NCBI GenBank assembly: GCA_021786265.1
Contig: JAJYNP010000133.1
Coordinates: forward strand, 1-38,749
From: Chloroflexota bacterium
GTDB taxonomy: Bacteria > Chloroflexota > Limnocylindria > Limnocylindrales > CSP1-4
Direction: 5' to 3'
DNA length: 38,749 nucleotides
The notes below the pieces were generated by a model. The model made no database searches and was not told the DNA's origin. It was given only the letters and a program-made list of their open reading frames with translations. The translations under genes were made by a program, and so were the position numbers. Shown in pieces: positions 1 through 9,900 of the stretch (positions within the stretch are counted from its first letter, which is position 1; each line of letters opens with the position of its first letter).

Positions 1-1
1 G

Positions 2-148
2 ATCTTCGCCGACCTGCCCGACCCGCGGAAGGAGCAGGGCGGCCCGACGCCGCGGCCCATCGGCGTGCTGACGCCGGACCACCGGCTCCCCGCGGACGGC
101 TCCACGCCGTCCGGTCCGGCGCCGGCGCCGTCACCGGTCCCCGCCTGA
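2..148 (+). CDS. 3' end of an unidentified gene (partial)
   Basis: An open frame enters from the left edge and ends with TGA at 146-148, giving the last 48 residues of a protein. The tail is rich in Pro, Gly and Ala and finishes in an Ala-Pro repeat (PAPAPSPVPA), which looks like a disordered C-terminus. No domain can be recognised in so short a piece. The codon pattern (G or C at nearly every third position) matches the real genes of this window, which is the main reason to believe it is coding. Confidence 0.5.
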   Translation: MFADLPDPRKEQGGPTPRPIGVLTPDHRLPADGSTPSGPAPAPSPVPA

Positions 149-395
149 GCGCGAGACGGTGCGGCTGGTGATGCCGGACGTGGCGCTGTCAGATACCGCA
201 GCCCGGTACGATCAGAGCGCGCCCAGCTACCAGCCGGCACTTCCGAGCGCGGGCGAGGCTGCCCATCAGCCAGCGCGGAAGCCCGCCACGGGTCGCCAGA
301 ACAGCATGTGTCTCCACCCTCCGCCTGCCCCGGCTCTCCAGCTGCCCGTGGCCTCATCGGGCACGCCCGCGTCGTCACTCGTGCGCCCGGGCCCC

Positions 396-950
396 TGCGA
401 GCCCGCCACCGAGGTGAGCGACCTCGCGTACTCCTCGACACAGCGCCTCGACATCCACGCCCCTGGGAAGCCTGGACCCTGGCCCATCGTGGTGATCCTG
501 CACGGGCTGGGGGAGTCGCGAGCCGACTGGAGCCGCTGGCGGAGGCGATCGCCTGGCAGGGGGCGGTGGTCTTCAACGTCGGGTTCCGAGCAGATGAGGT
601 AGGGCGACCGGGCGGTACGGAGATGCCGCGTGCGCGGTTCGGTTCGCCCGGGCGAGGGGGCCTGAGTACGGCGGTGACCCTGCGTGGATCACCGTGTTTG
701 GGTGCTCGGCTGGCGTGGTCCACGGTGTCCTGGTGGCGCTGGCCGGCGGCAAGTTCGCCAGCGACTGCGCGGTCAGCGGTGTCTCAGCACTGCCGGCCGC
801 CCTCGTCGGGGTGGCCGGCCAGTATGACCCGACTCGCACGCCCGGTGATCCGCGGCCGGCGCTGCGGCAGATCGATCCCGCCCGTTATGACGAAGTGAAC
901 CCGTTCACGCACCTCGGCGGCAACCCGGGCCTCCGCGTCTCCCTCCTGCA
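396..950 (+). pseudogene. Alpha/beta-hydrolase (esterase type) remnant, two frameshifts, 3' end lost
   Basis: Pieces of one hydrolase lie in three successive reading frames. Frame 3 (about 417-530) carries a strand motif ending in DIHAP and the oxyanion motif HGLGE at 501-515. Frame 2 (about 530-600) continues with a helix and strand ending in VVFNVGFRADE. Frame 1 (about 664-950) carries GGDPAW, the nucleophile elbow GCSAG at 700-714 (Ser codon 706-708), then the start of the acid/His half (NPFTHL, LRVSLLHG). This order matches carboxylesterase-like alpha/beta hydrolases. The catalytic Asp and His region is missing because the gene stops being recognisable near 950, where an oppositely oriented PAS remnant begins. 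The original start cannot be placed. The protein cannot be functional. Confidence 0.7.
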
Positions 951-1466
951 CGGCCTCGGCGACGGCGCGGAAGCGCGCCTCACTCGCCGCAAGTGCCGCC
1001 TCGCTCCGCTTGCGTGGGCCTATGTCGTGGGCGAACACCGCTGGGTGGACTCGTCTCCCGGCGGAGCCAGCCGGAGCACGGACTGCCCGAGCATCTCGCC
1101 GGCGGTGTACCCGAAGAGGCGCTCGGCGGCCGCATTCCAGCTCGTCACGATGCCGTCGAGCGTCTCCCCGATGAGCGCCTCGTCGGCCGAGGCCATGATC
1201 CTGGCGAGCTGTGCCGCCTCCTGCTGGGCGGCCCGCAGGGCATCCTCGGCCTCCTTCTGCGCCGTGACGTCCCGCGCCACGCCGTCGAACCCAATCGCTC
1301 CGTCCGGTCCCATGAAGGGCGCGGAGCGCAGCTCGACCCAGATCGTCGCGCCGTCTTTCTCGTATCCGGGTGTGGGCGCGAGCCGGTACCGGAAGACCAC
1401 GTCGCGCGACGTCTCGGCGAGCAGGCGGAACTGCTCGACCGGGAGTTGGGGCACCTCACCATTCAT
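951..1466 (-). pseudogene. Multi-PAS sensor protein remnant with internal deletions
   Basis: Read leftward from an ATG at 1464-1466. A first PAS begins with FRLLAETSRDVVFRYRL but passes almost at once into the PAC end (KDGATIWVELRSAP, then VARDVTAQKEAEDAL). About half of a normal 100-residue PAS is absent although the frame is kept. A second PAS (LIGETLDGIVTSWNAAAERLFGY, GEMLGQS) runs to about 1040. There the frame shifts and only the PAC tail follows (VFAHDIGPRKRSEAAL), so its core is also lost. A third PAS stops after FRAVAEAV at about 951. Such proteins are usually sensor kinases or diguanylate cyclases; no output domain survives. Upstream of 1466 the frame stays open but shows no domain. 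Confidence 0.7.
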
Positions 1467-1899
1467 CGGCGTCTGGTGCTGCCGGGCCGCGCTGGCCAGC
1501 GCTGACGAGACACGCCGGGGGCGCTCAGGTCGCGACACCGACAATCCCCATGCCGACAACCCTCTTCGGGCCGACCCATCTGGTCGTAGGACCGCACGGC
1601 CCCGTCGGAGAGATCGTATAGCCCCCGGCAAGTCTGCTGTGACACACGACTTGACCAGCCGCACTGGCACCGCCGTACCCAACGCATACCGGCCCTCGAT
1701 TCGCGACGCTCGGTGCTGACGGGAGCGCGGTACGTGGACCTGACTGCCCGGGATCATGGGGCAGGGCGCCACCGATATCGCAGGCCGGCACCGCGGCAAG
1801 CACGACTGGACCCCTGTGGCCGTCCTCGGCGGGTTCCCGTCGCGCGGAGGCGGTTGATGCGACCTCCGCGCGACGGCCTGTGGGGATCTGCCCTTCTGG
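1467..1899. other. Gene-free stretch between sensor remnant and phosphoesterase
   Basis: Several overlapping open frames exist here on both strands, but none has a domain, a consistent codon pattern or a ribosome binding site. Apart from the hairpin at 1837-1876 I see no organised element. It is probably the eroded upstream part of the sensor gene plus the 3' flank of the phosphoesterase gene. Confidence 0.4.
1837..1876 (-). terminator. Strong hairpin 24 nt beyond the phosphoesterase stop
   Basis: CCGTCGCGCGGAGG at 1837-1850 pairs perfectly with CCTCCGCGCGACGG at 1863-1876 around a 12-nt loop. It lies just downstream of the stop codon of the leftward phosphoesterase gene, where a terminator is expected. 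No T-rich tract follows on the minus strand, so it would be an atypical intrinsic terminator or an mRNA 3'-end stabiliser. Confidence 0.5.
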
Positions 1900-3582
1900 C
1901 TACGGGTTGGACTGACCTCGGGAGGTCGGTTCGCCCGTCGACGGGTCGAGGAACAGCGGGGCCGCGGTCGGCTTCGCCAGGTCGAGCATGTTGCCCAGCG
2001 AGCCGGTCCACGCGTCGGCCGATCCGCCCGGGATCCTCCGGCCGCCGAGCCAGTTGCTCTCGATGAAGCTGACGACAGAGGTCTGCGTGGTGAATGTCCC
2101 GTCGACGAAGTTCGTCCTGCTGTAGGGCGAGATGACGAGGAGCGGGATGCGCGGTCCGACCCCGCACCGTGCCTGCTGCCCCTCGTGCACCTTCGCGGGA
2201 TTCGTGCCGCACGCGCCGGTGCCGCTGAGGGTGTCCAGCGAGGTCTGGGACTGATCGACGATCGGTCCCATCTGGTGGTCGTACCAGCCGTCGCTGTCGT
2301 CCCAGTTGATCACGACCGCCGTGCTGCTCCACGTGGGCAGCGCCTCCAACCGGTTGATCGTGTCGACCAGGAAGGTCTGCTCGTCGAGCGGATCCGAGTA
2401 GCCGGCGTGCCCGTCCTGCGCGGCGGGAGCCTTCAGGTATGACACCGCGGGCAGGTTGCCGCTGTCCGCCGCCGCCCAGAAGTCGCGCAGGTCGTACTGG
2501 TGGTTCGCCTGGTCGTCATGGCCAACGGCGGCGATCGACGTGGGCGGCAGATGGGCGGGATTGGCGGTCGAAACGTAGTACTGGAACGGCTCGTGGTGGG
2601 GGATGTAGTCCTTCACCACGGCGCCCCCGACGTTGGTCGTGGTGCCGGTGCACACGTTCGCCAGGTCGTCGCTCGACGGCTGCCCTGCCACGTAGCCCGG
2701 GCTCGCGAACCCGCCCTGGAACCAGCCCCAGGTGACGTGGTGAGCGGTCAGCAGGTCACCGATATTCTGGCCGCCCATCTCGATGGTGCTGCTGGCGGCC
2801 TTCCTGTCCTCGCTGTACGAGCAGACGTCGTAGTAGGGGTCGGCGTCGCTGTACATGGTCCCGGCCCCCTGCGGCTGCGCGGACTGTGGGCCGGCCGCGG
2901 GAAGGTTGGTGGCGCTTGCGCCGGAGCAGGTGGAGGCGTTGTAGACCGCGGAGCTCGGGCCGCAGATCGCGCCGTACGTATTGCCGGCGGTCACGTTGAC
3001 CGCCCCGGGCGACGACGGGCCGAACGTGGTGCCGTAGGAGTTGTCGCTCATGGCGAAATGCTGCGCGTAGTTCCAGAGGGCGGTGACGGTGTTGCCGTCG
3101 TAGTAGTCCATCACCTGGCTGGGATCACACGAGCCGTAGGTGGCGCCCGTGCTCTGCACGAAGCTGTCCATCAGGCCGTTGTCGAACGCGCTCTGCTCGG
3201 CCGTGTAGCCGTGGTTCTGGTCGCAGGTGATGGCCTGGCTGCGGTCCAGCCGCTGGGGGTTGACCGTGTTGGGGTTGTCGGTGAGGAGCGCCGCCGTCAG
3301 CCCGTTCACCGTCGGCGTGTCCGGCGCGGCCCGGAACGGCGGTTCTCCAGGTGGATTCGTCGCGTTCGGGTAGGTGGCGAAGTAGTGATCGAACGACACG
3401 TTTTCCTGGAAGATCACCACGAGGTGGCGGATCGGAGTGGCGCTGGCCACGGTGACCGCTTGCTGGGCGGCATGGGTGCCGGCAACAGCCAGTCCCGCCG
3501 GGGAGGCCGCTGATGCACCGAGCGCCGCGACCGACGCGAGGACGACGAGCGCGCGCACTCGACCGCTGAACCGTCTGAGCAT
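1900..3582 (-). CDS. Secreted phosphoesterase (acid phosphatase / phospholipase C family)
   Basis: 560 aa with an N-terminal signal peptide (Arg-rich start, hydrophobic run at about residues 10-35), so it is probably exported. The mature protein opens with HLVVIFQENVSFDHYF; the Glu60-Asn61 pair matches the metal-binding EN of the AcpA/PlcC phosphoesterase family (Pfam PF04185). The region FGPSSPGAVNVTAG probably supplies the nucleophile. The Asp pair in WDDSDGWYDHQ (about residues 428-429, DNA 2296-2301) matches the second metal site. ISPYSRTNFVDG near the C-terminus is also typical. Members hydrolyse phosphomonoesters or phospholipids, and the substrate cannot be told here. ATG at 3580-3582 is preceded by an AGGGGGG ribosome site. 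It is divergent from the glucan synthase gene, and a hairpin follows the stop. Confidence 0.88.
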   Translation of the reverse strand: MLRRFSGRVRALVVLASVAALGASAASPAGLAVAGTHAAQQAVTVASATPIRHLVVIFQENVSFDHYFATYPNATNPPGEPPFRAAPDTPTVNGLTAALLTDNPNTVNPQRLDRSQAITCDQNHGYTAEQSAFDNGLMDSFVQSTGATYGSCDPSQVMDYYDGNTVTALWNYAQHFAMSDNSYGTTFGPSSPGAVNVTAGNTYGAICGPSSAVYNASTCSGASATNLPAAGPQSAQPQGAGTMYSDADPYYDVCSYSEDRKAASSTIEMGGQNIGDLLTAHHVTWGWFQGGFASPGYVAGQPSSDDLANVCTGTTTNVGGAVVKDYIPHHEPFQYYVSTANPAHLPPTSIAAVGHDDQANHQYDLRDFWAAADSGNLPAVSYLKAPAAQDGHAGYSDPLDEQTFLVDTINRLEALPTWSSTAVVINWDDSDGWYDHQMGPIVDQSQTSLDTLSGTGACGTNPAKVHEGQQARCGVGPRIPLLVISPYSRTNFVDGTFTTQTSVVSFIESNWLGGRRIPGGSADAWTGSLGNMLDLAKPTAAPLFLDPSTGEPTSRGQSNP

Positions 3583-3889
3583 GTCGTACCCCCCTGAAGG
3601 TACTTCGGCTTTGGGTCGATCCGAACGGTCTCACGCGCGGGTAAACGGGCGGCCCCGGGAGATTGGCGCGCGGTGAAATCGTGGCTAACGGCGCGTAAGC
3701 CGGACTTGCACCACCAGGGGCTGCACCGGCAGCGGCGCCCCGGCCGAGGCCGAAGACGGCGCCGCTGCGCCGCGCTACGGTCCTGGATCCGAGGCACGTC
3801 TTCGGCGATGTGGCGTCCTCACACGCGCAGCGCTGATCCGCGACCCGGTCCGGTTCCGGGATCCGGCACGCTGCCGGCGACTCGACGGC

Positions 3890-3918
3890 TTGGCGTGCCC
3901 GCCCACGGCCCGTATCAT
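3890..3918 (+). promoter_or_regulatory. Candidate sigma-70-type promoter of the glucan synthase gene
   Basis: TTGGCG at 3890-3895 and TATCAT at 3913-3918 are separated by exactly 17 nt. They match the -35 and -10 consensus at four and five of six positions. Transcription would begin near 3925, about 40-55 nt before the candidate start codons, placing the palindrome at 3944-3964 inside the leader. Confidence 0.45.
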
Positions 3919-3943
3919 CGTCCCGTCACGGGAACGAGGCGAC

Positions 3944-3964
3944 GACAGCTGGGTCCCAGCTGTC
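3944..3964. promoter_or_regulatory. Perfect 21-nt palindrome, candidate operator or leader hairpin
   Basis: GACAGCTGGG at 3944-3953, a single T, then CCCAGCTGTC at 3955-3964 form a perfect 10+1+10 inverted repeat. It lies between the candidate promoter and the first possible start codons of the glucan synthase gene. A one-base centre suits a dimeric repressor site better than an RNA loop. No regulator gene adjoins it. Confidence 0.5.
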
Positions 3965-3978
3965 TCGTGAGCGTGGTA

Positions 3979-6900
3979 GTGAGATCGATCCAGGGGCTCC
4001 GCGACCGACCGCCCAGGATTCGCAGGCCGGATGTCTCGCAGGACGAGCTCGAAGAGCCGATCCTCGCGGAGCTCTTCAGCGTGGAGCGGCTGGAAGAGCA
4101 CGCGCAGAGCCTCGCCGCCGCCCAGGCGGTCACCGGCGAGCCCGGCCGGGGACGCGCGATCCGGCCCCGCGTCGCCGAGAATGGCCGTGTCCTGCTCGAG
4201 TCGTATCGCGCGCTCGCCCGGGCGATCAAGGAAGAGCGGTCGATCACGCCGGCCGCGGAATGGCTCGTCGACAACTTCCACATCGTCGATGAGCAGCTGC
4301 GCGAGATCCGCGACGACCTGCCCTCGGGCTACTATCGCGAGCTCCCCAAGATCGCGGAGGGCCATCTCCAGGGATACCCACGGGTCTTCGGTCTCGCGTG
4401 GGCGTATGTCGCGCACACCGACAGCCGCTTCGACCCGGACAGCCTGCGCCGCTTCGTGCGTGCCTACCAGCGAGTCGAGCCGCTGACGATCGGGGAGCTC
4501 TGGGCGATCGCGATCAGCCTGCGGATCATCCTGGTCGAGAACCTCCGCCGCCTGGCGGAGCAGATCGTGCGAGGCCGCGCGGCACGGCAGAAGGCGGACG
4601 AGCTCGCCGACAGGCTCCTCGGCCTTGACAGTGAGAACCCACAGGTCGCCCCGGCGTCGCTGCGCCGGCTCCTGGGCACGGTCTTGCCCAGGGCCGGCCG
4701 GGTTCAGCTCTTCCAGCGACTGCGCGACCAGGACCCGGCGGTGACACCTGCCCTCGGTTGGCTCGAGGAGCTCCTCGCGGCCCAGGGGACCACCGCCGAG
4801 GAGCTGGTTCGCCTCGAGCACCAGCGGCAGGCCTCGATGAACGTGACCGTCCGGAACGTGATCACGAGCATGCGCCTCCTGTCCTGGTTCGACTGGGCGC
4901 AGTTCGTCGAAAGCGTCAGCCTGGCCGACGAGGTCCTTCGTGCACGAAGTTCGTTCGGGGATATGGACTTCGCGACTCGAGATCGCTACCGGCACGCTGT
5001 CGAAGAGCTGGCACGGGGTTCGGGACGGACCGAGGTCGAGGTCGCCCGGGAGGCCACGGCGATGGCGGACGCCGCGCCGCCGGATGACGACATCGACTCG
5101 TCCCTGGCGGCTCGACGCCGAGATCCGGGCTACTACCTGGTGTCCGATGGCCGGTTCGCGTTCGAGCGCGCCCTCCACGTTCGAGTGCCGCTGGCGGTCC
5201 GGCTGCGACGCGCCTATGTCCGGGGCGCGACGAGTGGCTATCTCGGGACGTTCGCGCTGTTCACGGCACTCATCCTCGCCGTACCACTCCTGCTGTCAGG
5301 GAATGGAGGCGCCGCCGATGCAGGTATCCTCGTGGTCGCGATCCTCGCGCTCGCTCCGGCATCCGACCTCGCGATCGCCCTCGTCAACCGGGCGGTCACC
5401 AGCGTGCTGGGCCCGAGAACGCTGCCGCGGCTCGATCTTGACGATGGCGTGCCGTCCCGGCTGCGAACCCTCGTCGTCGTGCCGACGCTCCTCACCAGCA
5501 AGGCGGATGTCGAGGCCCAGGTCGGCGACCTGGAGGTGCACTACCTGGGGAACCGCGAGGGCGATCTTCGGTTCGCCCTGCTGTCGGACTGGCTCGACGC
5601 CCCGACCGAGCACGTCCCCGGCGACGACGATCTCCTCGCGGCGGCGGCGGCGGCCATCGACCGGCTCAACGAGCGCCACGGCGAGGCTCCCGGGGGAGGC
5701 GCCCGGTTCCTGCTCTTCCACCGGAAGAGAACCTGGAACGAGGCCGAGGGCTGCTGGATGGGCTGGGAGCGCAAGCGCGGCAAGCTCGACGAGCTGAATG
5801 CCCTCCTGCGCGGCTCGACCACGACCGGCATCCTGACCACCGGGCGGCCCGCGTCGACCCCGCCGGCGGACGTGCGTTACGTGGTCACGCTCGACGCCGA
5901 TACGCGGCTGCCCCGGGGCGCGGTGGGGCGCCTCGTGGGGACGATCGCCCATCCGCTCAACCAGCCGAGCTTCGATTCGCGGGTCGGCCGGGTGACCCAG
6001 GGCTACGGCGTGCTCCAGCCACGGATCACCTCGACGCTCCCGGCCGAGCACGAGGCATCGATCTTCCAGCGGATCTTCTCCGGATCGGCCGGGATCGACC
6101 CGTATGCATCCGCCGTCTCCGACGTCTACCAGGACCTGTTCCGGGAGGGGAGCTTCACCGGCAAGGGGATCTACGACCTCGACGCCTTCGGCGCGGCGAT
6201 GGCGGGCCGGGTGCCCGAGAACGCGCTCTTGAGCCACGACCTGTTCGAGGGCGTCTTCGCCCGGGCGGGGCTGGTGACCGATGTCGAGCTCTTCGATGAA
6301 TCCCCTTCGAACTACCTGGTCTCGGCGGCCCGCCAGCACCGCTGGGCGCGCGGGGACTGGCAGCTTCTGCCGTGGATCCTCAGCCGGGCCCACGACGCCG
6401 CCGGCCAGCGGAGCCGGAGCTCCATCCCTGGCATCGCCCGCTGGAAGATGGTAGACAACCTGCGCCGGACCGTGTCCGCCCCGCTCACGCTGGCCACGCT
6501 CGTCGCGGCCTGGACGCTCCCTTCGATCCCGGCCGGCCTGTGGACCGCGTTCGTCCTGGCTGCGGTGATCGTCCCCGCGGCGCTGCCCGTCATGGCGGGA
6601 CTGCTCCCGCGCCGGCGCGGCATCTCCAAGCGCAGCCACCTGCGAGCCATCGGCGCGGACGTCGTGCTCGCCGCGGCCCAGGCGGGCCTCGGCCTCACGC
6701 TCCTCGCGCACCAGGCATGGCTGATGCTCGACGCGATCCTGCGAACCCTGGCGCGGCTGTACGTCACCCGGCGGAACCTCCTCGAATGGACGACCGACGC
6801 CCAGGCCAGGGCAAGCCGCGATGTCGACCTCGACCTCGCGGGGTTCTACCGGCAGATGGCGGGCGGCGTCGCGATCACGCTCGTCACCGCGATCCTCGTC

Positions 6901-9900
6901 CTCGCCGTCAAGCCGGGCGAGGGCTGGATCGCCGCGCCGTTCGTCGTCCTGTGGCTGCTCTCGCCCCTCGTCGCCCGATGGGTCAGCCTGCCACCCCCCG
7001 AATCGGCCGCAGAGCAGCTCTCGGCAGCGGACGTCGGGGCACTCCGTCGGACCGCCCGCCGGACCTGGCGGTTCTTCGAGACCTTCGTCGGCCCGGAGGA
7101 CCATGGGCTGCCGCCCGACAACTTCCAGGACGATCCTGCGCCCGTCGTCGCCCATCGGACCTCGCCGACGAACATTGGGCTGTACCTGCTGGCCATCGTG
7201 ACGGCTCGCGACTTCGGCTGGATCGGGACGCTCGAGATGGCGGAGCGCCTGGAGACGACGCTCGCGACCATCGGCAGCCTCGAACGGTTCCGCGGGCACC
7301 TGTACAACTGGTACGACACGCGCGACCTGCACCGGCTCGAGCCGGCCTACGTGTCGTCGGTCGACAGCGGCAATCTCGCCGGCCACTTGCTCGCGCTGTC
7401 CAACGCCTGCCGCCAGATGATCGACCAGCCGCTTCCGGTCGCCGCCGCGCTGGCCGGGATCGACGACGTGATCGCGTTGACCCGCGAGGCTGCCAGCGCG
7501 ATCGGCGACGACCGGAGAAGCCAGACGATTACCCGGCGGCACCTCGACGAAGCCCTCGAGCCGCCCGCAGGGGCCAGCGCCGTCGTCCCCGGGACGCCCG
7601 AGGCGTGGGCAGTCCGCCTGGGCGAGCTCTCCGCCTACGCGCGCACGCTGTCGGACGTGGCCGCGGCCTTCACCGCAGAGCGCGGAGAGGGTGCCGAGAG
7701 CGACCTGGTGACCTGGGCCGAGGCGACTCGGCTGGCCGTGAGCAGCCATGTTCGAGACCTCGCGTTGCTCCAGGCCCCTCCTGGGGTGACCGCCTTCCCG
7801 ACGATCGCCGAGCTGTCCGATGCGCCGGTTCCCGAGACCGGCGACGGATCGCCGGCCTCGGCGATGCTCGTGCGGCGACTCCGAGCGATCGCCGACCAGG
7901 CCCAGCAACGCTTCCGGGAGATGGACTTCAGCTTCCTGTTCGACCCGACCCGCAAGCTCTTCTCGGTCGGGTTTCGGGTCTGGGACGGCTCGCTGGATCC
8001 GAGCTGCTACGACCTCCTCGCCTCCGAGGCCCGCCTCGCCAGCTTCCTCGCGATCGCCAAGGGGGATGTGGCCACGGACCACTGGTTCCGGCTGGGCCGC
8101 GCACTGACGCCGGTCGGTCGTGGCTCCGCCCTGATCTCATGGTCCGGGTCCATGTTCGAGTACCTGATGCCCGCCCTCGTGATGCGCGCTCCCGCCCGCA
8201 GCCTGCTCGACCACACGTACCGGCTGGTGGTGGCCCGCCAGATGAGCTACGCGGCCGAGCGCGGGGTGCCCTGGGGCATCTCCGAGTCGGCATTCAACGC
8301 GCGCGACCTCGAGCGGACGTACCAGTACTCGAGCTTCGGCGTGCCTGGCCTCGGCCTGAAGCGGGGTCTGGGCGAGGATGTCGTCGTGGCCCCGTACGCG
8401 ACCGCCCTCGGGGCGATGATCCGGCCGGAGGCCGCGGCCCGCAACTTCGCCCGGCTGAGCGGCGCCGGAGCGGGCGGGCGGTACGGCTTCCGGGAGGCGC
8501 TCGACTACACGGCGCGCCGGCTTCCCGAAGGGGCGTCGGTCGTGATCGTGAAGAGCTACATGGCCCATCACCAGGGGATGGCGTTGGTGGCCCTCGGCAA
8601 CGTCCTCAATGACCGCGTGATGGTGGAGCGCTTCCACGCCGACCCGATCATCGAGGCGACGGAGCTGCTCCTCCAGGAGCGGATACCGCGCGACGTGCTC
8701 GTGGCCCGACCACGTGCCGAGGAGGTGAAGAGCGCCGCCGATGTGCGCGACCTCGTGCCGCCGGTCCTCCGTCGATTCGCCTCGCCCTACGATGCGATCC
8801 CGCGCACGCACGTGCTGTCGAATGGGCGGTACGCGGTCATGGTGACGGCCGCGGGATCCGGTTACAGCCGCTGGCGCAACGTGGCGGTGACCCGCTGGCG
8901 CGAGGACGTGACTCGTGACTCATGGGGCAGCTACCTCTTCCTGCGCGACGTGCACACCGGCGCGGTGTGGTCGGCCGGCCATCAGCCGAGCGGGGTGGAG
9001 GCAGACAGCTACGAGGTCACCTACGCGGAGGATCGCGCCGAGTTCTCCCGTCGCGACGGATCGATCGCGACCGGCTGGACCATCGTCGTGTCGGCGGAGC
9101 ACGACGCGGAGATCCGCCGCGTGTCGGTTACCAATCTCGGCTCGCACGTTCGCGAGATCGAGCTGACGTCATACGCGGAGATCGCGCTCGCGCCGCAGGC
9201 GGCCGACGTCGCTCATCCTGCCTTTCAGAACCTGTTCGTGCAGACCGAGTTCGCCCCGGACATCGGCGCCCTCCTGGCGACCCGCCGTCCACGATCCGGG
9301 GACGAGCATCCGATCTGGGCCGCCCATGTGGCGGCGGTCGAGGAGGAGAGCGGCGGGGTCATCCAGTACGAGACGGATCGCGCCCGCTTCCTCGGTCGGG
9401 GCCGGTCGGCACGCTCGCCGGTCTCGATCATGGATGGGCGTCCACTTTCGAACACCGCCGGAGCGGTCCTGGATCCGATCTTCAGTCTCCGCTGCCGCGT
9501 CAGGCTCGCCCCGGGCGCGACCGCCCACGCGATCTTCTCCACGGTCGTGGCAGATTCACGCGAGCACGTCCGGGACCTGGCCGACAAGTATCGCGAGGCG
9601 GCCACCTTCGAACGCGCGACGACCCTGGCCTGGACGCAGGCCCAGGTCCAGCTCCATCACCTGGGGATCGAGGCCGACGAGGCCGCGCTCTTCCAGCGCC
9701 TGGGGAACCGGATCCTCTACTCGGACCCGTCGTTGCGGCCCTCGCCGGGTCTGCTGGCCCGCAACGAGCGGGGAGCACCCGGCCTGTGGGCCCACGGCAT
9801 CTCGGGCGACGTGCCCATCGTCATGGTGCGGATCGATGAGGCCGAGGACCTCGACATCGTTCGGCAGCTGCTCCGCGCGCACGAGTACTGGCGGCTGAAG

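Larger units (their letters stand above)
3583..3966. other. Divergent intergenic region between phosphoesterase and glucan synthase
   Basis: About 380 bases hold the leftward ribosome site for the phosphoesterase gene, a good sigma-70-like promoter toward the glucan synthase (3890-3918) and a perfect palindrome (3944-3964). The rightward frame stays open through this region from 3673, but the predicted peptide is Arg-rich, out of character with the gene and without domain signal, so I treat it as non-coding. Confidence 0.5.

Noticed and set aside
5296..8082. Open frame of 928 codons on the minus strand, opposite the glucan synthase
   Set aside because: It is a GC-rich shadow of the ndvB gene. 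The translation is Arg/Gly/Glu-rich with no domain, while the plus-strand frame shows continuous family motifs.
6372..8612. Open frame of 746 codons on the plus strand inside the glucan synthase
   Set aside because: Out-of-frame shadow rich in Arg and Pro with no motifs.
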